From assembly GCA_958448395.1 (NCBI GenBank), contig CAUDDP010000007.1:1-51070 (forward strand): a stretch of DNA of 51,070 bases, in the 5' to 3' direction. The notes below the pieces were generated by a model, which was not told the origin of the DNA, searched no databases, and saw only the letters and a program-made list of their open reading frames with translations. Origin of the DNA: an uncultured Oscillospiraceae bacterium. Its GTDB lineage: Bacteria > Bacillota > Clostridia > Oscillospirales > Ruminococcaceae. The number at the start of each line of letters is the position of its first letter. Position 1 is the first letter of the stretch. Below are positions 16,960 through 24,500 of the stretch, one piece after another. The position numbers were made by a program, and so were the translations under genes.

Positions 16960-17223
16960 ATGGAGAAAATCAAAAAGGTTATCATTGAATGGGTGGACAG
17001 CAAATACTACTACGAACTGGAATTGACCGGACGGGAAGCAGAGGAGTTCGAAGAATCAGAAGCGGAAAGCTACGCAAAGGAAGATGCCGAACGAAACGGC
17101 ACAACCTTGGAGAAGGTTACCGACATTCGCATGCAAACAGAAGAAATTGACGAAGAGGAACTTCGCAGGGAGCAGTACGAAGCTTGGGCAGAGTTTATGT
17201 GGGAATGCCGCACCAACCGATAA
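16960..17223 (+). CDS. small acidic protein of unknown function
   Basis: This 87-residue protein is very rich in Glu (for example GREAEEFEESEAESYAKEDAE) and ends in an amphipathic, aromatic segment (QYEAWAEFMWECRTNR). No family is recognised. An AACGGAGGAAACGAAA leader gives a good ribosome site. It lies on the plus strand, opposite to its neighbours, next to genes for a zinc ribbon, a GGCT-like enzyme and an amidoligase. Its promoter matches that of the amidoligase gene. A Glu-rich small protein next to a glutamyl-type ligase could be a substrate or partner, but this is only inference. Confidence 0.7.
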   Translation: MEKIKKVIIEWVDSKYYYELELTGREAEEFEESEAESYAKEDAERNGTTLEKVTDIRMQTEEIDEEELRREQYEAWAEFMWECRTNR

Positions 17224-17251
17224 CCACAAACCAAAAACTACAAGCCAAAGG

Positions 17252-17272
17252 GGGTCGGAAACCATCCGACCC
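17252..17272 (+). terminator. hairpin after the acidic-protein gene
   Basis: Perfect 8-bp arms GGGTCGGA and TCCGACCC enclose a 5-nt loop about 30 nt after the stop codon. There is no strong T tract, so it may be a weak terminator or a stabilising 3' hairpin. Confidence 0.45.
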
Positions 17273-17357
17273 TCTGCCTCGTACTGCCCATTCAGAACTG
17301 CCATCGGAAAACAATCCATGCTCGCTGCAAATCGCCCACACAGGCGAACGTGGCGGC

Positions 17358-17561
17358 TTATTCTGCCGTTTGTACGCTGTGAATGGTGAAAAGAATCTGC
17401 TCGGTTTCCTGCTTGGAAATGCCGATAGATTGCAGTGCCTGTCTGGTACCGCAGTCGGGACAGATTGGCGTTTGGTTGTCCACTCTGGAAATTGCCGGAG
17501 CATTGTAGTAAGCTTGATGGCACAGCGGACAAATCCGTTTCTGTTGTTTATTCGGTTTCAT
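17358..17561 (-). CDS. small zinc-ribbon protein
   Basis: This 67-residue protein carries two CxxC knuckles, ICPLCHQAYY and ICPDCGTRQAL, followed by a helical tail (GISKQETEQILFTIHSV). Small proteins with CPDCGTRxAL recur in Firmicute phages, but their role is unknown. Its ATG overlaps the stop of the GGCT-like gene by 14 nt. An AGGGGATTTCTT leader lies within that gene, so the two are probably co-translated. Confidence 0.75.
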   Translation of the reverse strand: MKPNKQQKRICPLCHQAYYNAPAISRVDNQTPICPDCGTRQALQSIGISKQETEQILFTIHSVQTAE

Positions 17562-18018
17562 AAGAAATCCCCTCCCTGCTGTCCCAATATGCCCGTTCCA
17601 GAATGGTGCGGTCAAATCCGAAGCTGCGGTAACCAGACAGGCAGGTTTCCCAGTAGGCTGCTGTTGGCAGACCCAGCTTCCGATTTTCGTGCATGATGTA
17701 CACAAAGGCATTCCGGACAACCGTTTCCCCACTGGGCAGCCGTACCGGAACGGCAAGCTCCTTTTTGTAGTAGAACTGTGGAAAGCCCTCATACACATTC
17801 AGTCGGTGTTCATCGTTTTCGGAAACGCTCCAGACCGCAGCCGGTACGGAAGAATCTGCCTTGTGCTCAATGGTCAGGTAGCTTCCCGTTTTGCTGCCCT
17901 TGAATAGCAGCTGATAATCGGAAATCCATGTTGTTCCAACAATTTTTGCATCCGGACAGCGGAACCGCATCTGCTCCACATTCAGGTTGCTCCCATAGGC
18001 AAGATAATATTTTCTCAT
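17548..18018 (-). CDS. gamma-glutamylcyclotransferase-like (AIG2/GGCT fold) protein
   Basis: The protein begins MRKYYLAYGSNLNVEQMRFRC, the signature of the GGCT/AIG2 fold (YGSNL loop). Conserved features follow: VWSVSENDEHRLNVYEGFP and YYKKELAVPV. Family members cleave gamma-glutamyl amines or peptides with formation of 5-oxoproline. The substrate here is unknown. I chose the ATG at 18018, which has AAAGGA 10 nt upstream; a GTG at 18027 overlaps that site. It lies between the amidoligase and zinc-ribbon genes. The likely chemistry is the reverse of the neighbouring ligase, so the pair could make and remove a gamma-glutamyl tag. Confidence 0.85.
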   Translation of the reverse strand: MRKYYLAYGSNLNVEQMRFRCPDAKIVGTTWISDYQLLFKGSKTGSYLTIEHKADSSVPAAVWSVSENDEHRLNVYEGFPQFYYKKELAVPVRLPSGETVVRNAFVYIMHENRKLGLPTAAYWETCLSGYRSFGFDRTILERAYWDSREGISYETE

Positions 18019-18065
18019 AGATTGCACATCCTTTTCTGTTTTTGCAGGCGTTGCCTGCTACCCCC

Positions 18066-18085
18066 AAAAGCCCACCGAAGTGGGC
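18066..18085 (-). terminator. UUCG-loop hairpin between amidoligase and GGCT-like genes
   Basis: On the minus strand GCCCAC-TTCG-GTGGGC is followed by TTTT. This stable tetraloop hairpin with a short T run is a weak terminator or attenuator. It would lower expression of the GGCT-like gene relative to the amidoligase. Confidence 0.6.
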
Positions 18086-18109
18086 AGGGTAGGGAAGTGG
18101 TCACCGCTG

Positions 18110-19057
18110 TCAGGCGGTTCTGCCAAATCGAAAAGCTGCGTCACCAGAAAGGTTTCTGGTCAGGATTTCTCTTGCCGTTGCGAATTCGTCTCCGATGAAT
18201 CCCAATCGCATCAGCCATGTTCGCATGGCGAATTTCGGATTTTCATTCTGCTGCGGTTTCGGGCTTGCGGTTTTTACCATTTTCGCCATCTGGCTCAGGG
18301 CAAGGCAAAGTTGAATATAGCTTTTCAGCTGTCCGGCGTGCAGTCCGCCTTTCCGTTCTGCTGTTGGGTTATCAAATTGGAACAGTCGGAATTCGATTGT
18401 ACCCTTTGTAAAAACGGAATGGTAGTTTAGCTGATGGTATCGGCTACCGTTGTAATGTTGATTTCTTCCGGATTCTGCTCTGTGGCTGCAATACCAGATG
18501 TCTGCAAGCTGTGCCATGGTGGTGGGCTTTTTCCGGTTCAGCGTTTCCAAAAACAGTGGGTCAACTGTCCGGCAATAATGTTCGGTTCGGCGTTGGTCAA
18601 TTTTCAGGCTTTGGATGAGCAGCTGTTCATGGCTTGCCATGATGTTGGCAAGGTTGCGGAGTGTCTGCGGTGTGTGTCCGTTTGCTCCGATGTGGATGTG
18701 TACACCCGCTCCAACCTGTGAATTGGAAATTGCACCGGCGTGGCGGAGCTGGCGAACCAGTTCCTGCAGTCGTTCTATATCTTCGTAATGCAGGATGGGT
18801 GTGACCAGTTCACATTTTTCTTTGTCGATTCCGGCGATGCTGACATCTTTCTGAAATTTCCACTCTCTATCCTGTGCATCCCAAGCAGACCATGTATCGT
18901 ATCCGTTTCTGCCTGCGGTATAGGAAAATCTTCCGGTTCCGAAGAAGGTGGCAGCAATGCGGGCTGCCTTTTCTCTGGTGATGTGGTTCATCTCAATTTC
19001 CACACCGATGGTCTGCTGTTTCATGCTTGCAATCTGGTTTGCTGTTTTTTCGTTCAT
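18110..19057 (-). CDS. amidoligase-family enzyme (COOH-NH2 ligase, glutamine-synthetase-like fold)
   Basis: This 315-residue protein shows the Amidoligase_2 pattern: TIGVEIEMNHITREKAARIA near the N terminus, then WKFQKDVSI and CELVTPILHYEDIERLQELV. GAGVHIHIGANGHTPQTLRN is the most diagnostic piece, with its His pair. HYNGSRYHQLNYHSVF and TIEFRLFQFDN follow. The Glu and His residues should bind metal and ATP. Family members are predicted to join carboxyl and amino groups to make peptide or isopeptide bonds; substrates are mostly unknown. The gene lies between terL and portal, a place normally without extra genes, and has its own promoter. A GGAGG ribosome site precedes ATG 19057. Confidence 0.85.
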   Translation of the reverse strand: MNEKTANQIASMKQQTIGVEIEMNHITREKAARIAATFFGTGRFSYTAGRNGYDTWSAWDAQDREWKFQKDVSIAGIDKEKCELVTPILHYEDIERLQELVRQLRHAGAISNSQVGAGVHIHIGANGHTPQTLRNLANIMASHEQLLIQSLKIDQRRTEHYCRTVDPLFLETLNRKKPTTMAQLADIWYCSHRAESGRNQHYNGSRYHQLNYHSVFTKGTIEFRLFQFDNPTAERKGGLHAGQLKSYIQLCLALSQMAKMVKTASPKPQQNENPKFAMRTWLMRLGFIGDEFATAREILTRNLSGDAAFRFGRTA

Positions 19058-19100
19058 GGCTTGTTCCTCCGGTTTTGGTTTGGTTCGTTTTGGTAGTTAC

Positions 19101-19138
19101 ATATTAACTCGAAACCAGAGAAATAGCAAGCGGCTAAA
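19101..19138 (-). promoter_or_regulatory. promoter of the amidoligase gene, paired with the one at 16872-16909
   Basis: On the minus strand TTTAGCCGC abuts the -35 box TTGCTA. A 17-bp spacer and the -10 box TAATAT follow, then GTA. The flanking 12-mer TTTAGCCGCTTG and 13-mer GAGTTAATATGTA are identical to those of the other cassette promoter. Confidence 0.75.
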
Positions 19139-19168
19139 CTACACAATCTTTACAGTGGAAATTTGTCG

Positions 19169-20788
19169 CTATAACACCAACAACTCACGCTCGTCATAGA
19201 TGCTTTCGGATTGGATTTGATGCCGGATGCAGCGATCCAATGCCATGATTGCTGCCACGATGCCGTCAATTTTCTCCGTGGATTTTTCCTTATCCGGTTT
19301 GATGTTTTCCGCTGGGTCTTTCCGAATCACTACATTTCCTGCCATCCATTTCAGAATCGGATTCCCTCCATGAATGATTTTCCCCGCCATCATCAGCCGA
19401 TAGAATTCCTTGGAAGGCGGTGACATATCTTTGAATCCCTGCCCGAACGGTACAACAGTAAAGCCCATACCTTCGAGGTTCTGTGTCATCTGCGTGGCAC
19501 CCCATCTGTCGAAGGCAATCTCTCGAATGTGATACCGTTTTCCCAGCTCTTCGATGAAGGATTCAATGAATCCGTAGTGGATGACATTGCCCTCTGTGGT
19601 CTGCAAATATCCCTGCTGTTTCCAGATAGGGTAGGGAACATGGTCACGGGAGACACGCAGGTCAATGGTATCCTCTGGAATCCAGAAGAAGGGGAGCAGA
19701 ATAAAGGGTTCTGTTTCATCCCGTGGCGGAAACATCAGAACAAAGGCGGTAATATCGGAAGTAGAAGACAAATCCAGCCCGCCGTAGCAGTCTCTTCCTT
19801 GTAAGGCATCCAAGTCGATGGGCTGGTTGCCCTTATCGAATACCAGATCGGAAATCCAGCCGGTGAGGGAAGAGACCCACAGATTCAGACGGAGTTGTTT
19901 AAAAGCGTTTTCTTCTGCCGGATTTCGCAGGGCTTTCTGGTAGGCCTCCCGCACACGAGACACCGGAATGGTGACATCCAAAGACGGATTGGCAAGATAC
20001 CAGTTGTGTTCATCCTGCCAGTCTGCCCCATCGGGCAATCCATAGAGTACCGGATAGAACGTCGGGTCATATTTCCGACCTTTCAGAATATCGGAAGCCA
20101 ACTGATGCTGTTCAAAACAAATGGAATTTCGGTCTGTTCCGGCAGTCGTAATCGCAACAAACAGCGGCTGGGCTCTGGCATCACCGGAACCATTTGTCAA
20201 AACGTCCCAGAGCTTGCGGTTTGGCTGGGCGTGCAGCTCATCGAAAATCAATCCAGATACATTGAGTCCGTGCTTTGTTCCCACTTCCGCAGACAATACC
20301 TGATAAAATCCGGCATTTGCATAATTCACAACGCGTTTGGTAGAGGGAATCTGCTTGCAGCGTTTCTGCAACGCTGGACACATCTGAATCATTTTCGTGG
20401 CGACTTCATACACGATGGATGCCTGCTGCCGGTCAGCAGCTGCTCCATAGACTTCTGCGGATGGTTCGCCGTCTCCGAACAGCAGATACAGGGCGATGGC
20501 GGCTGCCAGTTCACTTTTGCCGTTCTTTTTCGGGATTTCAATGTACGCCATACGGAACTGCCGCATACCATCTTCCTGTACAATGCCGAACAAGTCCCGA
20601 ATCAGCCGTTCCTGCCATGGCAGCAGCCAGAATCGTTTGCCTGCCCAGATGCCTTTTGTGTGGCGGAGCTGTTCGATGAAGCGGACGGCTCGGTCTGCTT
20701 TTGCTTTGTCGTAGTGGGAAGTGGGCAGCATAAAACGAGACGGCTGGTAGTCCTGTAGTTTGGGAAGTTCCTGCTGACGGGATTCCAT
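19169..20788 (-). CDS. terL: terminase large subunit
   Basis: This protein of about 539 residues has an N-terminal ATPase with a Walker A-like loop IPKKNGKSE (about residues 85-93) and Walker B LIFDELH. The C-terminal nuclease domain shows GGLDLSSTSDITAFVL and IDGIVAAIMALDR acidic clusters. It pumps and cuts DNA at the portal. I chose the ATG at 20788, which overlaps the TerS stop (TGATG) and follows GGAGGTGAT. The frame also allows a GTG one codon earlier. Confidence 0.95.
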   Translation of the reverse strand: MESRQQELPKLQDYQPSRFMLPTSHYDKAKADRAVRFIEQLRHTKGIWAGKRFWLLPWQERLIRDLFGIVQEDGMRQFRMAYIEIPKKNGKSELAAAIALYLLFGDGEPSAEVYGAAADRQQASIVYEVATKMIQMCPALQKRCKQIPSTKRVVNYANAGFYQVLSAEVGTKHGLNVSGLIFDELHAQPNRKLWDVLTNGSGDARAQPLFVAITTAGTDRNSICFEQHQLASDILKGRKYDPTFYPVLYGLPDGADWQDEHNWYLANPSLDVTIPVSRVREAYQKALRNPAEENAFKQLRLNLWVSSLTGWISDLVFDKGNQPIDLDALQGRDCYGGLDLSSTSDITAFVLMFPPRDETEPFILLPFFWIPEDTIDLRVSRDHVPYPIWKQQGYLQTTEGNVIHYGFIESFIEELGKRYHIREIAFDRWGATQMTQNLEGMGFTVVPFGQGFKDMSPPSKEFYRLMMAGKIIHGGNPILKWMAGNVVIRKDPAENIKPDKEKSTEKIDGIVAAIMALDRCIRHQIQSESIYDERELLVL

Positions 20789-21267
20789 CACGCATCACCT
20801 CCGCCCAGCAGGCTCTCCATTTCATCCTGTGTATCTGCACGGTTCTCGGAGCATGCAATAATCCGGCTGCGTGCCGATGGCGTTAAGCCGAATTGTGCTG
20901 CAATGTTCATCATAATTTTCAAATTGGATTGTGCAATCGAAACCTGTGGAACTTGCTGCCAGTAGCCGTTTGGAGTTTTCACCAGACTGCCGTGTTTCGT
21001 GAGAAACTCCTCCGCCTCTTTCCATCTGGCGTATGCCTGACAGTATCCGGCAAAGGCGGTCATGTCCATTTTTGTCAGGATGCCCATTTGTTCCATGACT
21101 TTACAGAGCCGTCGCCACTCCTTTTTTGCCTCCGGCTCCAGCCACTTGGGGCAGGGAGGGGCTTTCTGTTCCGGTTTTGGTTCATGGGGATTCAGTGGAC
21201 GCTTGCCGGGGTTGCCTTCCAGTTCTTTGAGTGCGGTTGGTTTGGGTTTTCTGCCTCTTGTTGCCAT
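20788..21267 (-). CDS. terS: terminase small subunit, P27 family
   Basis: The protein begins ATRGRKPKPTALKELEGNPG with the basic GRKP motif typical of P27-type small terminases. PPCPKWLEPEAKKEWRRL and LKIMMNIAAQFGLTPSARSR follow. It recognises phage DNA and recruits TerL. The ATG at 21267 has AAGGAGGGGC upstream; the open frame extends further but only through a non-coding leader that contains a copy of the 27-nt palindrome. Confidence 0.92.
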   Translation of the reverse strand: MATRGRKPKPTALKELEGNPGKRPLNPHEPKPEQKAPPCPKWLEPEAKKEWRRLCKVMEQMGILTKMDMTAFAGYCQAYARWKEAEEFLTKHGSLVKTPNGYWQQVPQVSIAQSNLKIMMNIAAQFGLTPSARSRIIACSENRADTQDEMESLLGGGDA

Positions 21268-21337
21268 ATTGCCCCTCCTTTCGGGAAAAATCTGGGTAGA
21301 AAAATGGCGTGCAGGGGGTGTCTGCACGCCTTGGGCG

Positions 21338-21364
21338 AACTTCTGCCCCAGTGGGGTAGAAGTT
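21338..21364. repeat. 27-nt palindrome, copy 1
   Basis: Arms AACTTCTGCCCC and GGGGTAGAAGTT flank the loop AGT. One base differs from the other copies and gives a G-T wobble pair on the plus strand. It lies 3 nt downstream of the C5 methyltransferase stop and about 70 nt before TerS. Confidence 0.9.
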
Positions 21365-21367
21365 GGG

Positions 21368-22405
21368 TTACTGTGTTTTTGCTTGTATTGCATTTCCAAT
21401 CGCTTCTGGAATGGGAACAGAAACCGCATTGCCAGCTTGTTGATAAAGCTGGGAATCGGAAACGACCGCTGCGGCTTTCTCAAACAGGGAATCCGGAAAG
21501 CCTTGCAGCCGGAAGCATTCTTTTGGCGTCAGACGCCGTACAGCAAATGCGGTGTCCTGTTGTAATACCACGCCAATTCTGGCGTTGCAGGTCAGCGTTT
21601 GGGAAAGCTGTTTTCCCACTCTGCCTCGTCTGCTTGTAGAACCAAGGAAGGAAAGCGAAATGGCATCTCCGTGCTGTGCCAGTTCATAGCCGGACTTCGT
21701 GCCGCTTTGCACCGGAAGCAGATACAGTCCGGTCTTTCCGGCAGTACCGCCGGAAGAACCCGTCAGCGTACAGGAGCACCCTTCGATGCTGTAGATACGA
21801 TTTCCCTGTGAACCGCCAAGGAGCTGCCGTAGGGGAGCAGCTTTCGCAAAACTGTTTCGGAGAGGAAATACTTGCTTTCGACCACAGGTTCTAAGATGTC
21901 CAACAAGGTACACACGCTCTCGGTTCTGTGGAAGTCCGAAATCTCTTGTATTGAAAACCTCATATTCTGTGTCGTACCCGCTCTCGGCCAACGCAGTTTG
22001 GTAGTCAAGGAAGTCCCATCCGTTGTGAGAGGAGAGCAGTCCCTTAACATTTTCAAGGATAAGCCATTCGGGTTTTTGTTCCGCAGAGACGGCTTGCAGC
22101 AGCCGGATGAGTGCGAAGAACAATCCGCTTCGGTCACCACGCAATCCCTCTCTTTTTCCTGCAATGCTGACATTCTGGCAGGGTGTTCCGGCTGTCCAGA
22201 TGTCGGCTGCTGGGATCGTGTCGGGTGGAATGTTTGTAATATCTTCTGCATACCATTCTCCTTCCGTGTCATACATGGCTCGATAGCTTTTTACCGCAAA
22301 CGGATTTTTCTCGCAGAATCCAACACACCGAATACCGGCACGCTGTAATCCCAGTCGAAAACCGCCGATACCGGAAAACCAGTCAATACAGGTCATTTCA
22401 CGCAT
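21368..22405 (-). CDS. C5-cytosine DNA methyltransferase
   Basis: All main motifs are visible: motif I (DWFSGIGGFRLGL), motif IV with catalytic Cys76 in TAGTPCQNVSIAG, motif VI (ENV at 118-120), motif VIII (QNRERVYLVG), motif IX (LTPKECFRLQGFP) and motif X (YQQAGNAVSVPI). It should methylate cytosine C5 in phage DNA and protect it from host restriction. I chose the ATG at 22405, 8 nt inside the end of the preceding methyltransferase; the frame extends to 22510 without better support. A copy of the palindrome follows its stop. No partner restriction enzyme is nearby. Confidence 0.93.
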   Translation of the reverse strand: MREMTCIDWFSGIGGFRLGLQRAGIRCVGFCEKNPFAVKSYRAMYDTEGEWYAEDITNIPPDTIPAADIWTAGTPCQNVSIAGKREGLRGDRSGLFFALIRLLQAVSAEQKPEWLILENVKGLLSSHNGWDFLDYQTALAESGYDTEYEVFNTRDFGLPQNRERVYLVGHLRTCGRKQVFPLRNSFAKAAPLRQLLGGSQGNRIYSIEGCSCTLTGSSGGTAGKTGLYLLPVQSGTKSGYELAQHGDAISLSFLGSTSRRGRVGKQLSQTLTCNARIGVVLQQDTAFAVRRLTPKECFRLQGFPDSLFEKAAAVVSDSQLYQQAGNAVSVPIPEAIGNAIQAKTQ

Positions 22406-23312
22406 GGAGGTCATCCCTCCCGACCGCTGCCAGAGCCTCGGAAAGCAGGAGCCTCTGTCCGTTTCGCATGACAAAGACTTCTGCATCGTTTCCGTTCTGA
22501 TGGGCAACATATCTCGCTACAATGACATCCACAAACTTTGGGTCAAGTTCCATGCCGACACACACCCGTTGTGTTTCCTCACAGGCAAGCAGGGTAGAAC
22601 CGCTGCCCAAAAACGGGTCTAATACAATGCCGTTTGTCATGGTAGAGTTCCGGATCGGATAACTCATCAAGCCCAACGGCTTCATGGTCGGATGTTCCTT
22701 GCTGGATTTCGGGCGGTCGTATTCCCAGATGGTGGTTTGCTTTCGGTCGGCATACCATTGGTGCTTTCCGGTTTTCTTCCAACCATACAGACACGGTTCA
22801 TGCTGCCACTGGTAGGGACTGCGTCCCAATACCAGAGCATTCTTTTTCCAGATACAGCAGCCGGACAGGTAAAATCCGGCATCGTCAAATGCCTTCCGAA
22901 AGTACAGCCCTTTGGTATCCGAGTGGAACGCATAGATAGAGCCGTCCTCCGCAAGCACTTCATGCATCTGCTGGAAGGCAGACAAGAGAAACTGGTAGAA
23001 TTCTGCATCCGGCATATTGTCATTCTGAATGCGTCCGGCGGTTTCCTCTACATTGACGTTGTAGGGCGGGTCAGTCAGCACCAGATTGACTTTGGTATCC
23101 GGCAGCAGGATTTGATAGGATTCCGGCTTGGTCGCATCCCCACAGAGTACAGTGTGTTTTCCCAAATGCCAGAGGTCTCCAGCCTGTGAAAAACAGGGTT
23201 TCGATTGCTCCGCATCGGGGGAAAAGTCGTCTTCTGTTACGTCCTGCGAGCAGACACGGTTGAAGAGCTGTTCCATTTCCGGCGGTTCAAAGCCGGTAAT
23301 GGTGGTAGCCAA
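22398..23312 (-). CDS. adenine-type DNA methyltransferase half of a split ParB-methyltransferase gene
   Basis: The protein shows TDPPYNVN (catalytic motif IV, about residues 80-87) followed later by GIVLDPFLGSGSTLLACEE (motif I). This is the order of beta-class N6-adenine/N4-cytosine enzymes. KEHPTMKPLGLMSYPIRNS is typical of the phage subfamily. Such enzymes normally carry an N-terminal ParB-like domain. Here that domain is a separate frame at 23466-23849, and a 170-bp insertion lies between. The present start is a TTG at 23312 created next to the insertion, so expression is uncertain. Removing the insertion restores one frame. Confidence 0.9.
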   Translation of the reverse strand: MATTITGFEPPEMEQLFNRVCSQDVTEDDFSPDAEQSKPCFSQAGDLWHLGKHTVLCGDATKPESYQILLPDTKVNLVLTDPPYNVNVEETAGRIQNDNMPDAEFYQFLLSAFQQMHEVLAEDGSIYAFHSDTKGLYFRKAFDDAGFYLSGCCIWKKNALVLGRSPYQWQHEPCLYGWKKTGKHQWYADRKQTTIWEYDRPKSSKEHPTMKPLGLMSYPIRNSTMTNGIVLDPFLGSGSTLLACEETQRVCVGMELDPKFVDVIVARYVAHQNGNDAEVFVMRNGQRLLLSEALAAVGRDDLHA

Positions 23313-23487
23313 TTATATGCATATCCGATTCGACCGGTAAAAATGGAGAAGGAATCAAGAAAAACAGGGGAAAATCAAATCAAAAAAGCCTGTCAGTCTA
23401 TAAAAATAGGAGGTAACTCGCAAAGAAAAGAATCAAAAGGAGTCTGAAAAGAAAGAAAAAACCGGTCAAATCGAATATGCATACAAT
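23310..23487. mobile_element. MITE-like insertion with 23-bp inverted repeats and CAAT target duplication
   Basis: The element occupies 23314-23483. Terminal inverted repeats at 23316-23338 and 23461-23483 match at 21 of 23 positions (both begin TATGCATAT when read inward). CAAT occurs at both flanks (23310-23313 and 23484-23487). The A-rich interior encodes no protein. Deleting one target copy plus the element (174 bp) rejoins the ParB domain and the methyltransferase in frame, so this is a recent non-autonomous insertion. Confidence 0.85.
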
Positions 23488-23849
23488 CTGGTATCGATAC
23501 AAGAGGACTGGATGTCCTGCAGCAAATCCGCAAGTAAGGCTTCATCCCACGAGCCGGTGATTTTGTTCAGGGCAATGTTTAATGCTTTTTCCCGCTCTTT
23601 GTCGATATCCACGACCACGCAGGAAACTTCTGTCCATCCGAGGTCGGACAAGACCGTCAGGCGCTGATGACCGCCAATCACGGTATGGTCAGCATTGACG
23701 ATAATCGGGTCTACATACCCGAATTCCTCCAGCGACTTTTTGATTTTCTCGTATTCTTTGTCGCCTTTCTTCAGCTTCTTTCTTGGATTATAAGAAGCTG
23801 GTTTCAGAGCGGAGACTGGGAGAGTCTCCCATTTCATAGATTGTTGCAT
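23466..23849 (-). CDS. ParB-like N-terminal domain, cut from its methyltransferase
   Basis: The frame begins MQQSMKWETLPVSALKPASY and contains VDPIIVNADHTVIGGHQRLT and EREKALNIALNKITGSWDEA. This is the ParB/sulfiredoxin-like domain that precedes phage adenine methyltransferases. True coding sequence runs to about 23488. The last codons (YAYSI) come from the inserted element, which supplies the stop. The ATG at 23849 has AAAGGAA upstream. Whether the truncated domain still works is unknown; on its own it may be a broken gene. Confidence 0.85.
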   Translation of the reverse strand: MQQSMKWETLPVSALKPASYNPRKKLKKGDKEYEKIKKSLEEFGYVDPIIVNADHTVIGGHQRLTVLSDLGWTEVSCVVVDIDKEREKALNIALNKITGSWDEALLADLLQDIQSSCIDTRLYAYSI

Positions 23850-23851
23850 TT

Positions 23852-24187
23852 TCAAGATTCCTTTCGTTTTGGAAAACGGTGTTGTAAGTAGCAGCCTCGG
23901 CTGCAATAGATTCTTTTTTGGTTGCCATAGGCTTGAAAGAGCTGCCCGCAGTGCCGGCATCGGAACGTGTAAATGGCAGAGGGGTTTGGGTTTGCAAAAT
24001 CCGGATGCTGCTTCCACCACGCACGGCGGCAAGCGTCAGAACAGAAACTGCGGGGGCGTCCCAGATTGCTTGGTATCTTTTTACCGCATTCCGGGCAGAA
24101 TCTCTTAGCGATTTCCGGAAAATCTTCTTCCGTAAAAACATCCATACAATTTGGCGAACAAGCTGAGCCAGCTTGACCGCAGTCCAC
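23852..24187 (-). CDS. phage zinc-finger protein with two Cys clusters
   Basis: The protein contains RFCPECGKKIPSNLGRPRSF, then CSDACRRAWWKQHPD, and a second unit FRCRHCGQLFQAYGNQKRIY followed by CSRGCYLQHRF. Both halves look like metal-binding treble-clef or ribbon modules found near phage HNH and terminase genes. The role is unknown; DNA or RNA binding is likely. The start could be the GTG at 24187 (AAAGGTGG just upstream) or the ATG at 24145, which directly follows one of three direct repeats but lacks a clear ribosome site. Confidence 0.7.
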   Translation of the reverse strand: MDCGQAGSACSPNCMDVFTEEDFPEIAKRFCPECGKKIPSNLGRPRSFCSDACRRAWWKQHPDFANPNPSAIYTFRCRHCGQLFQAYGNQKRIYCSRGCYLQHRFPKRKES

Positions 24188-24351
24188 CCACCTTTCTGTT
24201 TTCCTTTCTCGTTTTCTCCAAACGCCCTCAAGGGCGGTTTACGATAAAGCAAATTCGTTTTTTACAATTTGGCGAAATGTGTTTTTCATTTTATTTTACA
24301 GGTGCATGAAAAAACAGAAAATAGCAATCGAAAAGATTACAATTTGGCGAA
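24145..24351. repeat. three direct copies of TACAATTTGGCGAA
   Basis: Exact 14-mers lie at 24145-24158, 24263-24276 and 24338-24351. The last two are in the gene-free stretch between the HNH and zinc-finger genes; the first overlaps the beginning of the zinc-finger frame. The TGGCGAA half resembles the half-sites near the repressor gene (45,269-45,367), so they may be operators. Confidence 0.7.
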
Positions 24352-24500
24352 AAATCGGGATTTTTTAATCTGGGCAAATATGGAATACCCCCCTTTTCAA
24401 TTCTGCGAAAACTCACACGAAAGTGGGCGCCGGTCTGCATAGGGGGCTTTCATAGAGATTTTTCACCCCCCACCCCCGGAGAGAAGGTGGGGTATCCCCG
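24188..24500. other. gene-free stretch between HNH and zinc-finger genes
   Basis: No coding frame is supported here. It holds two of the three 14-mer repeats and AT-rich sequence. Next to the HNH stop, CCCCACC and GGTGGGG (near 24471-24495) can pair into a G/C-rich hairpin without a T tract. Confidence 0.6.

Noticed and set aside
19895..20758. Long open frame of 287 codons on the plus strand
   Set aside because: It is antisense to terL, which has full motifs. It lacks a ribosome site and family features, so it is a shadow frame.
22406..22510. Longer N terminus for the C5 methyltransferase
   Set aside because: The extra sequence overlaps the preceding methyltransferase and carries no methyltransferase motif; the family begins at the DWFSGIGG region.
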